A stretch of 64,000 nucleotides of DNA from Vallitalea sp. (GTDB lineage: Bacteria; Bacillota; Clostridia; Lachnospirales; Vallitaleaceae). Shown one piece after another: positions 1-9,707 of this stretch. Numbering within the stretch: the first letter of the stretch is position 1; every line of letters begins with the position of its first letter. The notes below the pieces were generated by a model, which saw only the letters and a list, made by a program, of their open reading frames with translations, searched no databases and had not been told where the DNA came from. The DNA lies in NCBI GenBank assembly GCA_025210515.1, contig JAOARM010000050.1, positions 91,675 through 155,674 of the forward strand, given 5' to 3'. The translations under genes and the position numbers were made by a program.

Positions 1-1
1 A

Positions 2-268
2 CCATTAGCTGTTAGTGTAATGGAAGAAGCAGGAGTAGATATGTCTAAGCATCATCCTAAGCTTCTAAAAGATATTCCAGAGAAAGTTGATATAGTTATT
101 ACTATGGGTTGTAACGTTGAATGCCCATATTTACCTTGCAATCACAGAGAAGACTGGGGGCTTGATGATCCATCAGGTGGTCCAATTGAAGGATTTAGAC
201 AAACAAGAGATATTATTGAAGAAAAAGTTAAGTTATTGATTGATAGGATAAAAAATGATGATGTTTAA
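2..268 (+). CDS. arsC: Arsenate reductase, thioredoxin-linked ArsC type (3' part only)
   Basis: The reading frame is open from the left edge of the window, so only the C-terminal 88 codons are visible. The stretch TMGCNVECPYLPC followed by HREDWGLDDPSG matches the C-terminal part of low-molecular-weight phosphatase-fold arsenate reductases. In these enzymes the cysteines after the MGC motif relay the disulfide to thioredoxin. The N-terminal P-loop (CX5R) lies outside the window, so activity cannot be judged. Members of this family reduce arsenate to arsenite in the cytoplasm. A related tyrosine phosphatase is possible but less likely given the extra cysteines. A hairpin follows 8 bases after the stop. 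Confidence 0.8.
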   Translation, partial: PLAVSVMEEAGVDMSKHHPKLLKDIPEKVDIVITMGCNVECPYLPCNHREDWGLDDPSGGPIEGFRQTRDIIEEKVKLLIDRIKNDDV

Positions 269-275
269 GATAAAT

Positions 276-305
276 AAGGGCTGTCTCATAATTGAGATAG
301 CCCTT
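276..305. terminator. Hairpin between convergent genes
   Basis: A 13-bp stem (276-288 with 293-305, one G-T pair) with a 4-base loop lies between the ArsC gene and the convergent glycosyltransferase gene. It lacks a long T-run, so it may serve as a weak bidirectional terminator. Its GGGCTGTCTCATAAT core recurs in other hairpins of this window, for example near 13652 and 36780. Confidence 0.55.
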
Positions 306-324
306 AACATATTGATAAATACAA

Positions 325-1266
325 TTATTTAAGATATTTATCAACAAAAAATTTAGGTCTTGCTTTTGTTTCTAGATACATTTTACCGATATATTCTCCA
401 ATCATTCCGATTGCTAATAATTGAAATCCACCCAGTGCCCATACTGATACGATAGTGGATGTCCAACCTTTTACTGTATATCCTCTAAAGTGACTAACTA
501 AGAAATAACATAAAAAAACTAAACTTATTGTAAAAATAAGTGATCCGATTGCAGTTATTATTCTTATTGGTTTAATACTAAATGATGTAATACCTTCTAA
601 TGCAAATGCTAACATTTTCTTTAATGGATATTTGGATTCTCCAGCAAAACGTTCACTTCTTTCATAAGTAACAACATCTGTTTTGAATCCTATTAGAGGA
701 ATTATACCTCTTAGAAATAAGTTTACTTCTTTATGTTCTTCTAATGCATCTAGAGCACGGCTACTCATTAAGCGATAATCAGCATGATTATATACAATCT
801 CTACTCCAAGCATTTTTATAAATTTATAAAATCCTTGTGCAGTATATTTTTTGAATAAGCTATCTTTATCTCTTTGACTTCGTACGCCATATACTATATC
901 ACAACCTTCGTGATATTTATCAACCATTTCATCTATTGCATTAATGTCATCTTGTAAATCTGCATCTAGAGAGATAACCATATCTGCTTCTTCTTTTACT
1001 GTTAATAAACCCGCTAATAATGCATTTTGATGACCTTTATTACGTGATAATTTTATACCCCTAATACATTCATTATCATTATTTAGTTCACAAATCATTT
1101 CCCAAGTTCTATCTTTGGAACCATCATCAACAAATACAATTTTGCTTTCTTGGTCTATTTTATCTTTATCCATCAAACATTTTAGTTTGCTAACTAATTG
1201 TTTAGCAGTTTCATTTATAACTTCTTCTTCGTTATAACATGGAATTACTAAATATAATTTTTTCAT
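325..1266 (-). CDS. Glycosyltransferase family 2, polyprenyl-phosphate sugar transferase (GtrB/DPM1-like)
   Basis: This 313-residue protein has an N-terminal GT-A domain (VIPCYNEEE near residue 8, VDDGS at 46-50, and the metal-binding DAD at 101-103 followed by LQDD). Two C-terminal membrane helices follow (about residues 230-257 and 268-292). This is the architecture of GtrB-type enzymes that move a sugar from a nucleotide donor to undecaprenyl phosphate on the inner membrane face. The start has a good site (AGAAAGAAGG). It lies 156 bases downstream of a GT-C-like membrane protein on the same strand, which could use the lipid-linked sugar outside the membrane. The sugar cannot be told from the sequence. 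Confidence 0.85.
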   Translation of the reverse strand: MKKLYLVIPCYNEEEVINETAKQLVSKLKCLMDKDKIDQESKIVFVDDGSKDRTWEMICELNNDNECIRGIKLSRNKGHQNALLAGLLTVKEEADMVISLDADLQDDINAIDEMVDKYHEGCDIVYGVRSQRDKDSLFKKYTAQGFYKFIKMLGVEIVYNHADYRLMSSRALDALEEHKEVNLFLRGIIPLIGFKTDVVTYERSERFAGESKYPLKKMLAFALEGITSFSIKPIRIITAIGSLIFTISLVFLCYFLVSHFRGYTVKGWTSTIVSVWALGGFQLLAIGMIGEYIGKMYLETKARPKFFVDKYLK

Positions 1267-1422
1267 AAGCTACCTTCTTTCTGTATAGAAATAATAAAGT
1301 TTTTAAATAAGTAATTTAATATAATAACAAGTACTTAGAAACACTTTATACCTTCCTATTAGTATAGCGTATTATCAAAAAATGTCTAGTGCATAGGAAA
1401 AATAAATATAATTATTTCTAGT

Positions 1423-2880
1423 TTAATGTAATTTAATATCTTTTTTGACGATATACGAGTCATATAAATTAAAACATCCTATTATTGCGATCGTTGGTAT
1501 AATAGAATAATAAGCGAATTTATATCTAGTTGCAGTTTCTACTAACATAAATAGACAAATAGAACCTATCATATACAAACTAATTATTCTATATAAGAAA
1601 TTTTGTTTTTTACAAAAAAGTAATGATAATAGCATTATAATGAAAACAATATTTTGATATATAAAACATAAAAATGTTATTACTTTATCTACTCCTGATA
1701 ATTTATAATTAGAACCAGATAGCTGACCTTCTGAAATTAATGTTGGAATATATGATTCCCTACTCCAGATAAATGATTTATTCATAAAATGATGTAAAAG
1801 CTTTCTTTGTTTAATTAGATTTTTATATCGTTTAATGGATAAATCAAAAAAATATGTTTGTATTTCAGAGGGGTCATTCTCCTTTGCTATAATATCTTTA
1901 AATAATTGACCATCCTCACTGTTCCAAGTTCCTTTGCTATTATAATTAGCTCCAACATACAGATTCCATCCAAAACTTTTCTGTGGAGTTTGGAATCCTG
2001 TAATTTTAGTAGTTATATTCTGAAAAATCATATTACCAAGTATAAAAGTTAAACAAATAGTACATACCCGTATTATAATTTTTTTGTTATAAGAGTTATT
2101 AATTAAGAGTTCGCTAAGTATAAGAGCTATTATTAATATAATACCAGTAGGTCTGAAGAAATTGGCAAATGATAGTAATAGTCCAAGAATTATATATAGA
2201 CCAATATGTTTTGATTTATTGGAATTACTACTACTATATATATTTGCTATAATTAATAGGCAAACAAATATTAGAGAACTATATATAGATTCTCCACCTG
2301 TAAATAGCACTATTAAAATGGAAGAAGGATTCAATATTATTAAAAAAGTTGCTATAATACTATATTTTTTAATAATAGTTTTTTCCATTAATAAATATAT
2401 ACATACAATCTCAATTAGACTAAAAAGAAGATGAACAGCGCTAACAATTAGTTTTGAAACTCCAAATAACTTATAAAATAAGCTTAAAGCTATTGGATAA
2501 TGGATAGCATGAGGGAAAATACCGTAATACAAATTATTGATATTTTTTCCTAAAGCTAATTTAGAAGCTGTGTTTAAATATATACTATAATCTCCTTTTT
2601 GTTCAATATTTATAAAGTGTAGGGAAATTATTCGAATCATCATTCCAATAATAAGAATATATAAAATACAAAACCATTTGTTTTCTAGATAATGGTTATA
2701 TTTCTTTTTGATAACTATATAGCTAATTATAGTAAGTATACAATATATAATATAAAATATAGGGATTAATAATGAAGGGGTATGAGATATTTCTCTGTAA
2801 AAAACTATTGAAAAAAATAATGTAAATAATACGATCACACACAATTCTATATTTTTTAATATTAATCTAAACAACTTCAA
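1423..2880 (-). CDS. Polytopic membrane glycosyltransferase-like protein (GT-C / family 39-like)
   Basis: This 485-residue protein is very hydrophobic, with roughly ten to twelve membrane segments. The first extracytoplasmic stretch holds KGDYSIYLN, resembling the acidic catalytic loop of GT-C enzymes (PMT/ArnT-like). These enzymes transfer sugar from a polyprenyl-phosphate carrier to an acceptor outside the membrane. The start is TTG at 2880, preceded by AGAGAGGATG. The downstream gene is a GtrB-like transferase that would supply the carrier-linked sugar, which supports the call. The match is by topology and one motif, so the exact family and acceptor are uncertain. Confidence 0.55.
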   Translation of the reverse strand: MKLFRLILKNIELCVIVLFTLFFSIVFYREISHTPSLLIPIFYIIYCILTIISYIVIKKKYNHYLENKWFCILYILIIGMMIRIISLHFINIEQKGDYSIYLNTASKLALGKNINNLYYGIFPHAIHYPIALSLFYKLFGVSKLIVSAVHLLFSLIEIVCIYLLMEKTIIKKYSIIATFLIILNPSSILIVLFTGGESIYSSLIFVCLLIIANIYSSSNSNKSKHIGLYIILGLLLSFANFFRPTGIILIIALILSELLINNSYNKKIIIRVCTICLTFILGNMIFQNITTKITGFQTPQKSFGWNLYVGANYNSKGTWNSEDGQLFKDIIAKENDPSEIQTYFFDLSIKRYKNLIKQRKLLHHFMNKSFIWSRESYIPTLISEGQLSGSNYKLSGVDKVITFLCFIYQNIVFIIMLLSLLFCKKQNFLYRIISLYMIGSICLFMLVETATRYKFAYYSIIPTIAIIGCFNLYDSYIVKKDIKLH

Positions 2881-3012
2881 TTTAATTACATCCTCTCTCT
2901 AATAGAGAGTATAATATATCATAAACTAAAAAAAGTCAATATTTTCAGAAAAACATACAAAGAGATACACATTACATCATAATTTGATAAAAATATTCTT
3001 TCTTTGCATAAA

Positions 3013-3054
3013 AAACCTTTTAGATAATATTATTTAGTATTAATCTAAAAGGTT
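3013..3054 (-). terminator. Rho-independent terminator
   Basis: A 12-bp stem (3013-3024 with 3043-3054) is followed on the minus strand by a T-run. It lies downstream of the small secreted protein gene at 3129-3551. Confidence 0.7.
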
Positions 3055-3128
3055 TATATGTTTTAGGTAAAATTATTTAATTATTTATGAATAAAAACTT
3101 TATTAGTTTGCTTTGAGCAGATATTGCG

Positions 3129-3551
3129 CTAATTATTACTATACTTCTTTCTTAACCTTTCTAGCTCTTTCTCTAGCTCCTGTTGCATACTAGTATCAAT
3201 TTCTTTTTTATACTCATCTAATAACTTAGGCTTTTCACTATTTAATTTATCAATAACTTTATTAACTTCTCCATCAATCGTTTGTTTAGATTCATTTTTC
3301 TTTGTTTGTTTATATTTTTCAAGTTCTGATTTCACATTAGCCTCGTAATCTTTAATATAATTATCAAGTTTCTTAATAGCAGCATCAGTATCTTTTGATA
3401 ATCCAGAATTTCTATTAACAATAGTATCTTTTACAGCAGTAATACGAGAAATTATACCACTATATATATCAATATCAGCTGCATAAGCTATAGTATTAAT
3501 AACTAAAAAAGTGAAAACACTTACAATTAATAGCTTTTTAATTTTTTTCAT
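3129..3551 (-). CDS. Small secreted coiled-coil protein, unknown function
   Basis: I do not recognise a family. The 140-residue product starts with a clear signal peptide (KKIKKLLIVSVFTFLVIN, cleavage likely after AYA near residue 24). The rest is highly charged, rich in Lys, Glu and Asp with heptad-like spacing, so it probably forms a long helix or coiled coil outside the membrane. There are no cysteines or lipobox. The start is supported by GGGAGGG seven bases upstream. It sits alone, with a terminator behind it and an Xaa-Pro aminopeptidase gene upstream on the same strand. Confidence 0.7.
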   Translation of the reverse strand: MKKIKKLLIVSVFTFLVINTIAYAADIDIYSGIISRITAVKDTIVNRNSGLSKDTDAAIKKLDNYIKDYEANVKSELEKYKQTKKNESKQTIDGEVNKVIDKLNSEKPKLLDEYKKEIDTSMQQELEKELERLRKKYSNN

Positions 3552-3646
3552 ATAATCCCTCCCATCTTCTGATAGGACTAATTATATAATATGAAAATAT
3601 GTAATTCTAGTTGTATATGTTGGAAATTAATTGGTTTAATTAACCA

Positions 3647-5443
3647 TTATATTTCTTTTGTATGAGATTTTAACCAAATACGTTCATCTTCTAATAAATA
3701 AGGAGATACCTTTTCATATACTTGTTGATGATAGTTATTTAGCCAGCCTTTTTCTTCTGATGTAAGCATATTAATATCAATTCCTCGTAAATCTATAGGG
3801 CAGAATGAGATAATGTCAAAAGCCATAAATCGTCCAAATTCATTGCTTATTTTCTCTTTTACTATAATACAATTTTCAATACGAATGCCATGCTTATCTT
3901 CTTTATAGATGCCTGGTTCATTAGTAAGTAACATACCTTCTTCTAGTACAACAGGGTCTATTAATTCTTTTCTAAATCTACCTGGTCCTTCATGAACTCC
4001 TAGTAAATAACCAATACTATGTCCTGTTCCACATTTGTAGTCCATATAAGACTGCCATATAGGCTGTCTAGCAATTACATCAAGCTGTTGTCCAGTAGCT
4101 CCATATAAAAATATTAAATTATTCAATGCAATATGAGCTTTTAGCACAAGAGTATAATCATGACGTTCTTCATCTGTTAATTCCCCTAACACAATAGTAC
4201 GGGTAATATCAGTTGTTCCATCATAATATTGTCCACCAGAATCTACTAAAAAGAATCCTCTAGGTTCTAAAGTTGTAGCAGTAGCTTCAGTAGCCTTATA
4301 ATGCATCATTGCAGCATTTGCACCGTAACCTGCAATAGTATCAAAACTATTCTCAATAAATAATGGCTGTTCTTTTCTGAAGCTTTCTAATTTATCAGCA
4401 GCTGTTATTTCGGTAATATTACCATTAGGAACTTCTTTATCTAACCAGCATAGAAATTTCACTAAAGCAACACAGTCTTTTATTTGACAATTTTTAAGGT
4501 TATTAATTTCTGTTTCATTCATTCTTGCTTTCATAAATGCAACTAATTCGGGATGTTCGATGATTGAACTAGATTGATGAATATTTGAGTAAAGTGCAGT
4601 ATTAAGTTTAGCTGGATCATATATAACAGAAGCATTTTCAGTTAATTTTTTAATATCATTAAAAATTGCTTCGTAAGGCTTCAAAATAACATTTTGCTCT
4701 TCTAGTTTCATTTTAATATCTGCTGGAACTTTTTCAAGATGTATATATAAAATAGCTTGCTGTAATGTTATAATTGCATAAGAATATGCTACAGGAGTAA
4801 AAGCTATATCATTTCCTCTAATATTAAACAACCATCCTATATCATTCAGTCCACTTAGTATGTACACTTGAGATTCTTTTTTCTTCATTTCTTGACGAAT
4901 ATTATTAATTTTTTTAAAAGTAGATAAACCTGTATACTCTAATTCATGATAGAAAACTTTATCCATTGGTAAATTTGGACGATTAGACCATATTCTTTCT
5001 ATAAGGTCAAAGTCTCCAACAAATTCTATTTTATCATTATTGATCATGTTCTTAAGTGATTTAATATTATTTACAGAAAATAGGCGTTGGTCAAAACCAA
5101 TTTTTTCACCAGGTTTTATATGAGTTTTTAACCATTCTTCATAGGTTGGAACATTTGGCTCTAACATTTTATATAGCACCATTTCACTGCCTTCTAATTG
5201 ACGTTCGGCTTGGATAAAGTAACGACCATCTGTCCATAAACCACTTTCTGATAAAGTGATTATAACTAATCCTGCCGAACCAGTAAAACCAGAGATATAT
5301 GCTCTGCTTTTATAATGATCAGATACGTATTCACTTTGGTGGGGGTCAGCACTAGGGATAATATAAGCAGATAAGCCTTCTTTTTTCATTTCTTTTCTTA
5401 ATAACTCTATTCGGTTATTAATAGATAATTCATTAATAATCAT
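3647..5443 (-). CDS. Xaa-Pro aminopeptidase P (M24B metallopeptidase)
   Basis: About 598 residues, the usual length for the three-domain aminopeptidase P group: two creatinase-like N-terminal domains and a pita-bread catalytic domain. Dinuclear metal ligands can be seen: Asp in LVDSGGQYYDG and in TDITRT, His in GTGHSIGYLLGVHEGP, and Glu in TNEPGIY and RIENC. It removes N-terminal residues ahead of proline in the cytoplasm, aiding peptide use. The first in-frame ATG (5452) directly abuts the AGGAAAGG site with no spacing, so the second ATG at 5443 (MIINELS), nine bases away, is the better start. It appears monocistronic. Confidence 0.9.
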   Translation of the reverse strand: MIINELSINNRIELLRKEMKKEGLSAYIIPSADPHQSEYVSDHYKSRAYISGFTGSAGLVIITLSESGLWTDGRYFIQAERQLEGSEMVLYKMLEPNVPTYEEWLKTHIKPGEKIGFDQRLFSVNNIKSLKNMINNDKIEFVGDFDLIERIWSNRPNLPMDKVFYHELEYTGLSTFKKINNIRQEMKKKESQVYILSGLNDIGWLFNIRGNDIAFTPVAYSYAIITLQQAILYIHLEKVPADIKMKLEEQNVILKPYEAIFNDIKKLTENASVIYDPAKLNTALYSNIHQSSSIIEHPELVAFMKARMNETEINNLKNCQIKDCVALVKFLCWLDKEVPNGNITEITAADKLESFRKEQPLFIENSFDTIAGYGANAAMMHYKATEATATTLEPRGFFLVDSGGQYYDGTTDITRTIVLGELTDEERHDYTLVLKAHIALNNLIFLYGATGQQLDVIARQPIWQSYMDYKCGTGHSIGYLLGVHEGPGRFRKELIDPVVLEEGMLLTNEPGIYKEDKHGIRIENCIIVKEKISNEFGRFMAFDIISFCPIDLRGIDINMLTSEEKGWLNNYHQQVYEKVSPYLLEDERIWLKSHTKEI

Positions 5444-5655
5444 GAAATACATCCTTTCCTTGAATGAGATTATTTATAGTTGCATAATATATTGTGCTAT
5501 AAAAATAGGTTAATGTAACTATGCAAGTATTTAACTTATAATTAATATATATCTTATAGACATTGTAACAAAAAACATAACATTTTAGAAGTCATCAACT
5601 TTCACTTTCATAAATACAGAAGCATATAATATTAGAAAAAGCAGAAGGATAATAT

Positions 5656-5967
5656 ATGTATAATCAATTAGAAATCAATAGATATCAAGGACGTCCTTAT
5701 CGTAGACCTTATCGCCGTCCATATCCAAGACGGTATTACTATCCATATCCTTACTATTATATGAGTTACCCATCTTATTATAGGTATCCTTATTATGGTT
5801 ATAACCCATATTACTATAACAGATACCCTTATTATTATGGACGATCACCATACTACCCAAGAAGGAGAAGAGGTAGAAGGCTTTACGGTGCCGAAGAAGG
5901 TTTTAATAATGTTGGTGTTTCTGAGGAGTATAATGAAATTCCATATCAGTATCCAGATAGTTACTAA
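5656..5967 (+). CDS. Tyrosine/arginine/proline-rich low-complexity protein (coat-like, unknown)
   Basis: Of the 103 residues about one third are tyrosine, arranged as PYYY, RRPY and RYPYY repeats between residues 10 and 70. An arginine cluster (PRRRRGRR) and an ordinary acidic tail follow. There is no signal peptide or membrane segment. The start has AGAAGGA ten bases upstream, and a terminator follows, so it is a monocistronic real gene. Tyr-rich small proteins of this kind are common in bacterial spore coats, where tyrosines are cross-linked. A coat role is an inference from composition only. Shadow frames exist because of the repeats. Confidence 0.7.
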   Translation: MYNQLEINRYQGRPYRRPYRRPYPRRYYYPYPYYYMSYPSYYRYPYYGYNPYYYNRYPYYYGRSPYYPRRRRGRRLYGAEEGFNNVGVSEEYNEIPYQYPDSY

Positions 5968-5994
5968 AAGATTATAATATAATTTAATAATATT

Positions 5995-6041
5995 AAAGAG
6001 CTGTCTTTTGATATATTATATATTATTATAGATAGCTCTTT
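5995..6041 (+). terminator. Rho-independent terminator
   Basis: An 11-bp stem (5995-6005 with 6031-6041, one G-T pair) with an AT-rich loop and a TTTT tail closes the Tyr-rich protein gene. Confidence 0.75.
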
Positions 6042-6107
6042 TGTTATGTATATCATTATTTTACATAATTAAAGCGATGCAATGATAAAATTAATTACTA
6101 AAATATC

Positions 6108-6136
6108 TTGACAAATTAATTCAACCTGTCTAGACT
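6108..6136 (+). promoter_or_regulatory. Candidate sigma-A promoter of the ABC transporter gene
   Basis: A perfect TTGACA at 6108-6113 is followed after 17 bases by TAGACT, a weak -10 match. This would give a leader of about 20 bases before the ATG at 6163. It is the best match in the gap, but the -10 is poor. Confidence 0.4.
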
Positions 6137-6162
6137 AATTATAAATAAAAGGATGTGGATAT

Positions 6163-8412
6163 ATGCTAGAAATACAAAATATTACAAAAAAATACAAATT
6201 GAAGCAAAAAACCGTTAGGGCTGTTGACAATATTAGTCTAGAATTTAATAAAGGTGAATTTGTTTCAATACTAGGGCTTAGTGGTTCAGGAAAAACAACA
6301 TTAGTTAGTCAAATAGGAGGTCTAGATAAACCTACAGAAGGAAAATTAATCGTTAATGGGGTTGATACAACTTTATTTAAGTCGAGAGAGTGGACAGATT
6401 ATAGGAAAAATAATATTGGCTTTATATTTCAAGACTTTAATTTGATATCACATCTAACGGCTAAAGAAAACATAGAAATTTCTCTTTCTCTAAGCGGATT
6501 ATCACCAAGTCAAAAAAGTGAGCGAGCTGAGGAACTTCTTGATATGATGGGGATATTAGATCAAAAAGATCAACTGCCAAAGCAATTAAGTGGAGGGCAA
6601 AAACAAAGAGTTGCTATAGCAAGAGCACTTTCCAATAAACCTGATATTATACTGGCAGATGAACCAACAGGAGCTCTTGATCCTGATACATCTGTTCAGA
6701 TTATGAATATTTTACAATCATTAGCCGAACAAGGACATTTAGTAATTATGGTTACTCATAATAAATATCTTGCTAGAGATTATTCAACAAGAATAGTAGA
6801 GCTAGAAGATGGAAAAGTAATAAGTAATGAGGAAATAAGAGAGTACACTAAGTATGAAGACGAGGTATTATCACAAGACCCAAGTTCATTACAATTTGGA
6901 ACAGCTCTAAAAATAGCTTATAATAACTTAAAGATTAGAAAGAAGAGTACCATCTTTTCATTAATAAGTTTAATACCTAGTATGATTCTAATCTTCTGTA
7001 TTCTTAATCTAGTTTTCAATATAGAAGGATATAAGGAAGATTTTAGACCATTATCTAAAAGTATTATTAACAGAAAAGATATGTTATATGTTACACCTTA
7101 TGATGATACTAAACTAGAATGGAAACAAAAAGGAATATATGCTGATATAGCTAGAAAAAACTTCGATGAAGATAAAGTTAATAATTTTAAGAAGCAAATA
7201 TTAGAACCATATAGCGAAGAACAAATTAAAGAAATAGAAGAAATAAAAGGAGTAGATAAAGTATTTAGAAATATGTACTTTGATGTTGAAATTGAAGGTA
7301 GTAAATTCATATTAGTTGCTTTACCACCAAAAGAATATGCTAAATATCAATTTGACATAAGTGAAGATAATTATCCAAAGGACGATGAAGAAGGTGTTAT
7401 TTTATCTTATGGAGCTCTAAAAACAATATTAGGAAAGTATGTGAAAGATACAAATGTATTAGTTGGACAAGATGTTGAAATGAAGATATTTAATTATAAA
7501 GGAGTAGCTTTTCATATTAATACATATTTTGATAAAAGACATATTATAAATACTAAGATAATTGATAGTTTTAATAGCAATACTAAAACAACACTAATGA
7601 ATAATTATTATTCAGGGTACATATATGCTCCTTATAATTACGCACAGAAATTAAAAGATATGTATTCATCGAATGATTATGCATTAGTATCTTATGAAAT
7701 TTCAGATGACCCAGAAGTAGGCTTAATAGTAATGGGATCACAAAGAATTAGTGATCCATTAAAGCCACTTAGAGAAAAAACTTCTTTACAAGATAATTAT
7801 GAGCTATTTACTTTCAAAGAGTATGATAATAATATGAAGGGAAATAATTATTCTTTGAGACATTTAGTGATTACCAATGATAAATTTGATGAAAATAGCT
7901 TAAATGCATTAAAAAAATATGGAATAGTAAGTAACTCCAAATTTGATGATTTTACAGTAAGTTCAGCTAATAAAACTAATAAATACATTGATTATACATT
8001 ATTTATTGCAACAATATCTTCTGTAATTATTATGTTAATACCTACATTATTAGTATGTGTTATACTATATATTAGTATTTTACTTAGAACAAAAGAAATT
8101 GGAATTCTAAAATCTATAGGTGCAAGAAACAAAGATATTCTTAATATATTTACTCTTGAGTCAGGTATATTAGCTTTAACTAGTGGAATAGTTTCATTAA
8201 TTATTTCCATTCCACTAATCAACTATATAAAAGATATAATTGAACAAAAATACCGTTTGGAATTTTATTTAGGTTCTAATCCTATGGAAATAAATATCAT
8301 AGGCATATTAGTAGCTTTCATTATTAGCGTTAGTTTAATTACAGTAATTGGATTACTTCCAGGAAGAAAAGCAAGTAAGCTTCAGCCTAATGAATTACTT
8401 AAACATAATTAA
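6163..8412 (+). CDS. ABC transporter, ATPase fused to FtsX-like permease (MacB-type)
   Basis: The 749-residue protein begins with a complete ABC domain: Walker A GLSGSGKTT at 38-46, signature LSGGQKQR near 144, and Walker B IILADEPT near 164. A first membrane helix lies near residue 265, then a large extracytoplasmic region of roughly 330 residues, and finally three helices (about 613-640, 662-690 and 710-735) typical of the FtsX/MacB permease fold. MacB-like systems do not pump across the bilayer directly. They use mechanotransmission to move lipids, peptides or antibiotics outside the membrane. The lipoprotein gene 31 bases downstream is probably its partner. The substrate is unknown. Confidence 0.85.
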   Translation: MLEIQNITKKYKLKQKTVRAVDNISLEFNKGEFVSILGLSGSGKTTLVSQIGGLDKPTEGKLIVNGVDTTLFKSREWTDYRKNNIGFIFQDFNLISHLTAKENIEISLSLSGLSPSQKSERAEELLDMMGILDQKDQLPKQLSGGQKQRVAIARALSNKPDIILADEPTGALDPDTSVQIMNILQSLAEQGHLVIMVTHNKYLARDYSTRIVELEDGKVISNEEIREYTKYEDEVLSQDPSSLQFGTALKIAYNNLKIRKKSTIFSLISLIPSMILIFCILNLVFNIEGYKEDFRPLSKSIINRKDMLYVTPYDDTKLEWKQKGIYADIARKNFDEDKVNNFKKQILEPYSEEQIKEIEEIKGVDKVFRNMYFDVEIEGSKFILVALPPKEYAKYQFDISEDNYPKDDEEGVILSYGALKTILGKYVKDTNVLVGQDVEMKIFNYKGVAFHINTYFDKRHIINTKIIDSFNSNTKTTLMNNYYSGYIYAPYNYAQKLKDMYSSNDYALVSYEISDDPEVGLIVMGSQRISDPLKPLREKTSLQDNYELFTFKEYDNNMKGNNYSLRHLVITNDKFDENSLNALKKYGIVSNSKFDDFTVSSANKTNKYIDYTLFIATISSVIIMLIPTLLVCVILYISILLRTKEIGILKSIGARNKDILNIFTLESGILALTSGIVSLIISIPLINYIKDIIEQKYRLEFYLGSNPMEINIIGILVAFIISVSLITVIGLLPGRKASKLQPNELLKHN

Positions 8413-8443
8413 TACAAAACTGTGAAAAGGAGGAAGCTGCTTT

Positions 8444-9568
8444 ATGAAAAGAATATTATTATGCATAGGTATAACTTTTATTATATTTTTAACTGGATGT
8501 AAAGATAATATAAGTAAAGAAGAATATGTTAAAGAATATGATTCATGTATGTATAATTTAGAAAAATTTATTAGTGATGATTTGTATCTTATAAATTATA
8601 GATTTTTAGATAATTATGGATTTAACTTCTATTTTTCAAGTAAACCTTATAATCAAAGCTTGCAACAATTACTTAAAATTTTAGATGACACTATGTATAA
8701 GCTAGATGAAATAGGTCCTAAAATAGATGATTATAAAATCCAGCAATACCAATCAAAAATAGAATATGCATTGAAAGATATAAGAGGTAAAATTAATAAT
8801 TACTCAAATCTAGAAGTAACCAATGTGATTAAACCTAATAAATCTACATTGTATAATGAGACTTATAAATTACTGATAGATATAAGTGAATATGTGATTG
8901 ATATTAAGGCATATCAAGATAAACTAGATGAATATGTAGATGAGTATCGAGACTATGATACTAATAGCCATAATATAAATGAATTAAAAGATTTGAAGAT
9001 AAAAAACAGATTAAGGATATTATATACATATCTCTATACAACTGCCTATATTGCCAGTTATGATGATTATACAGGATTACATACTAACCCTAGACAACCT
9101 ACTCTAATGAGTTTTAACGACGGAATGTTTAGTGTTTATGAGTTGGCATTAACAATATTAAAACCTACAGTGCAATTTAGTAAAGAATATTTTAAACATG
9201 AAGATATATATATAGAAAATAATAAAGACAAAGATAGTATTAATGAATATGTAAATCTACTAAATAATTCTATAAAAGGAATTGATGAATACTATAAATT
9301 TAGAAGTAGATTTGATGCTGACTTTTTCACAACTAATAAATTCAAAAAATATCAAGTAGTTATAAAATCTCATAGAAAATATAATAAAGAATTTGTTCTA
9401 CACGATTTTGATGAGGATATAGAAGATTATGATTTTTCATCCATGAAAAATTATTATAACCAAGTAAAGATATTAAATGGTATTTCTCCTTTAAGTAGGT
9501 TATTATTTTCAAAGGAACAAGTACCAATTGAAGAACTATATGAGAAATTTATGAAAAATAGAAAGTAA
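8444..9568 (+). CDS. Lipoprotein of unknown function, partner of the ABC transporter
   Basis: This 374-residue protein has a lipoprotein signal (MKRILLCIGITF..., lipobox LTGC with Cys near residue 19). It is otherwise helical, rich in Lys, Asp, Tyr and Asn. The composition and helical spacing faintly recall DUF3829-type lipoproteins, but I cannot confirm that. It follows the fused ABC transporter by 31 bases with an AAAAGGAGG site and precedes a strong terminator. The two genes therefore form a transcription unit, and the protein should be anchored on the outer face near the transporter's large extracytoplasmic domain. Confidence 0.7.
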   Translation: MKRILLCIGITFIIFLTGCKDNISKEEYVKEYDSCMYNLEKFISDDLYLINYRFLDNYGFNFYFSSKPYNQSLQQLLKILDDTMYKLDEIGPKIDDYKIQQYQSKIEYALKDIRGKINNYSNLEVTNVIKPNKSTLYNETYKLLIDISEYVIDIKAYQDKLDEYVDEYRDYDTNSHNINELKDLKIKNRLRILYTYLYTTAYIASYDDYTGLHTNPRQPTLMSFNDGMFSVYELALTILKPTVQFSKEYFKHEDIYIENNKDKDSINEYVNLLNNSIKGIDEYYKFRSRFDADFFTTNKFKKYQVVIKSHRKYNKEFVLHDFDEDIEDYDFSSMKNYYNQVKILNGISPLSRLLFSKEQVPIEELYEKFMKNRK

Positions 9569-9578
9569 TATATTTAAT

Positions 9579-9618
9579 AAAAGAGGAAGCTATTGATTAT
9601 CTCACAGCTTCCTCTTTT
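9579..9618 (+). terminator. Rho-independent terminator
   Basis: A 13-bp stem of AAAAGAGGAAGCT paired with AGCTTCCTCTTTT closes the ABC/lipoprotein unit. The symmetric A and T tails let it also stop the convergent hcp transcript. Confidence 0.85.
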
Positions 9619-9707
9619 ATATATCTCATAGCTCCATAAAATGCGTACAAAAAACATCATGAAAACATATGAAAATTACATAGTTAAATTAAAGATAATT
9701 GAATATA

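Noticed and set aside
3628..3648. Palindrome behind the Xaa-Pro aminopeptidase gene
   Set aside because: The stem is short and AT-rich with no T-run, too weak to call a terminator.
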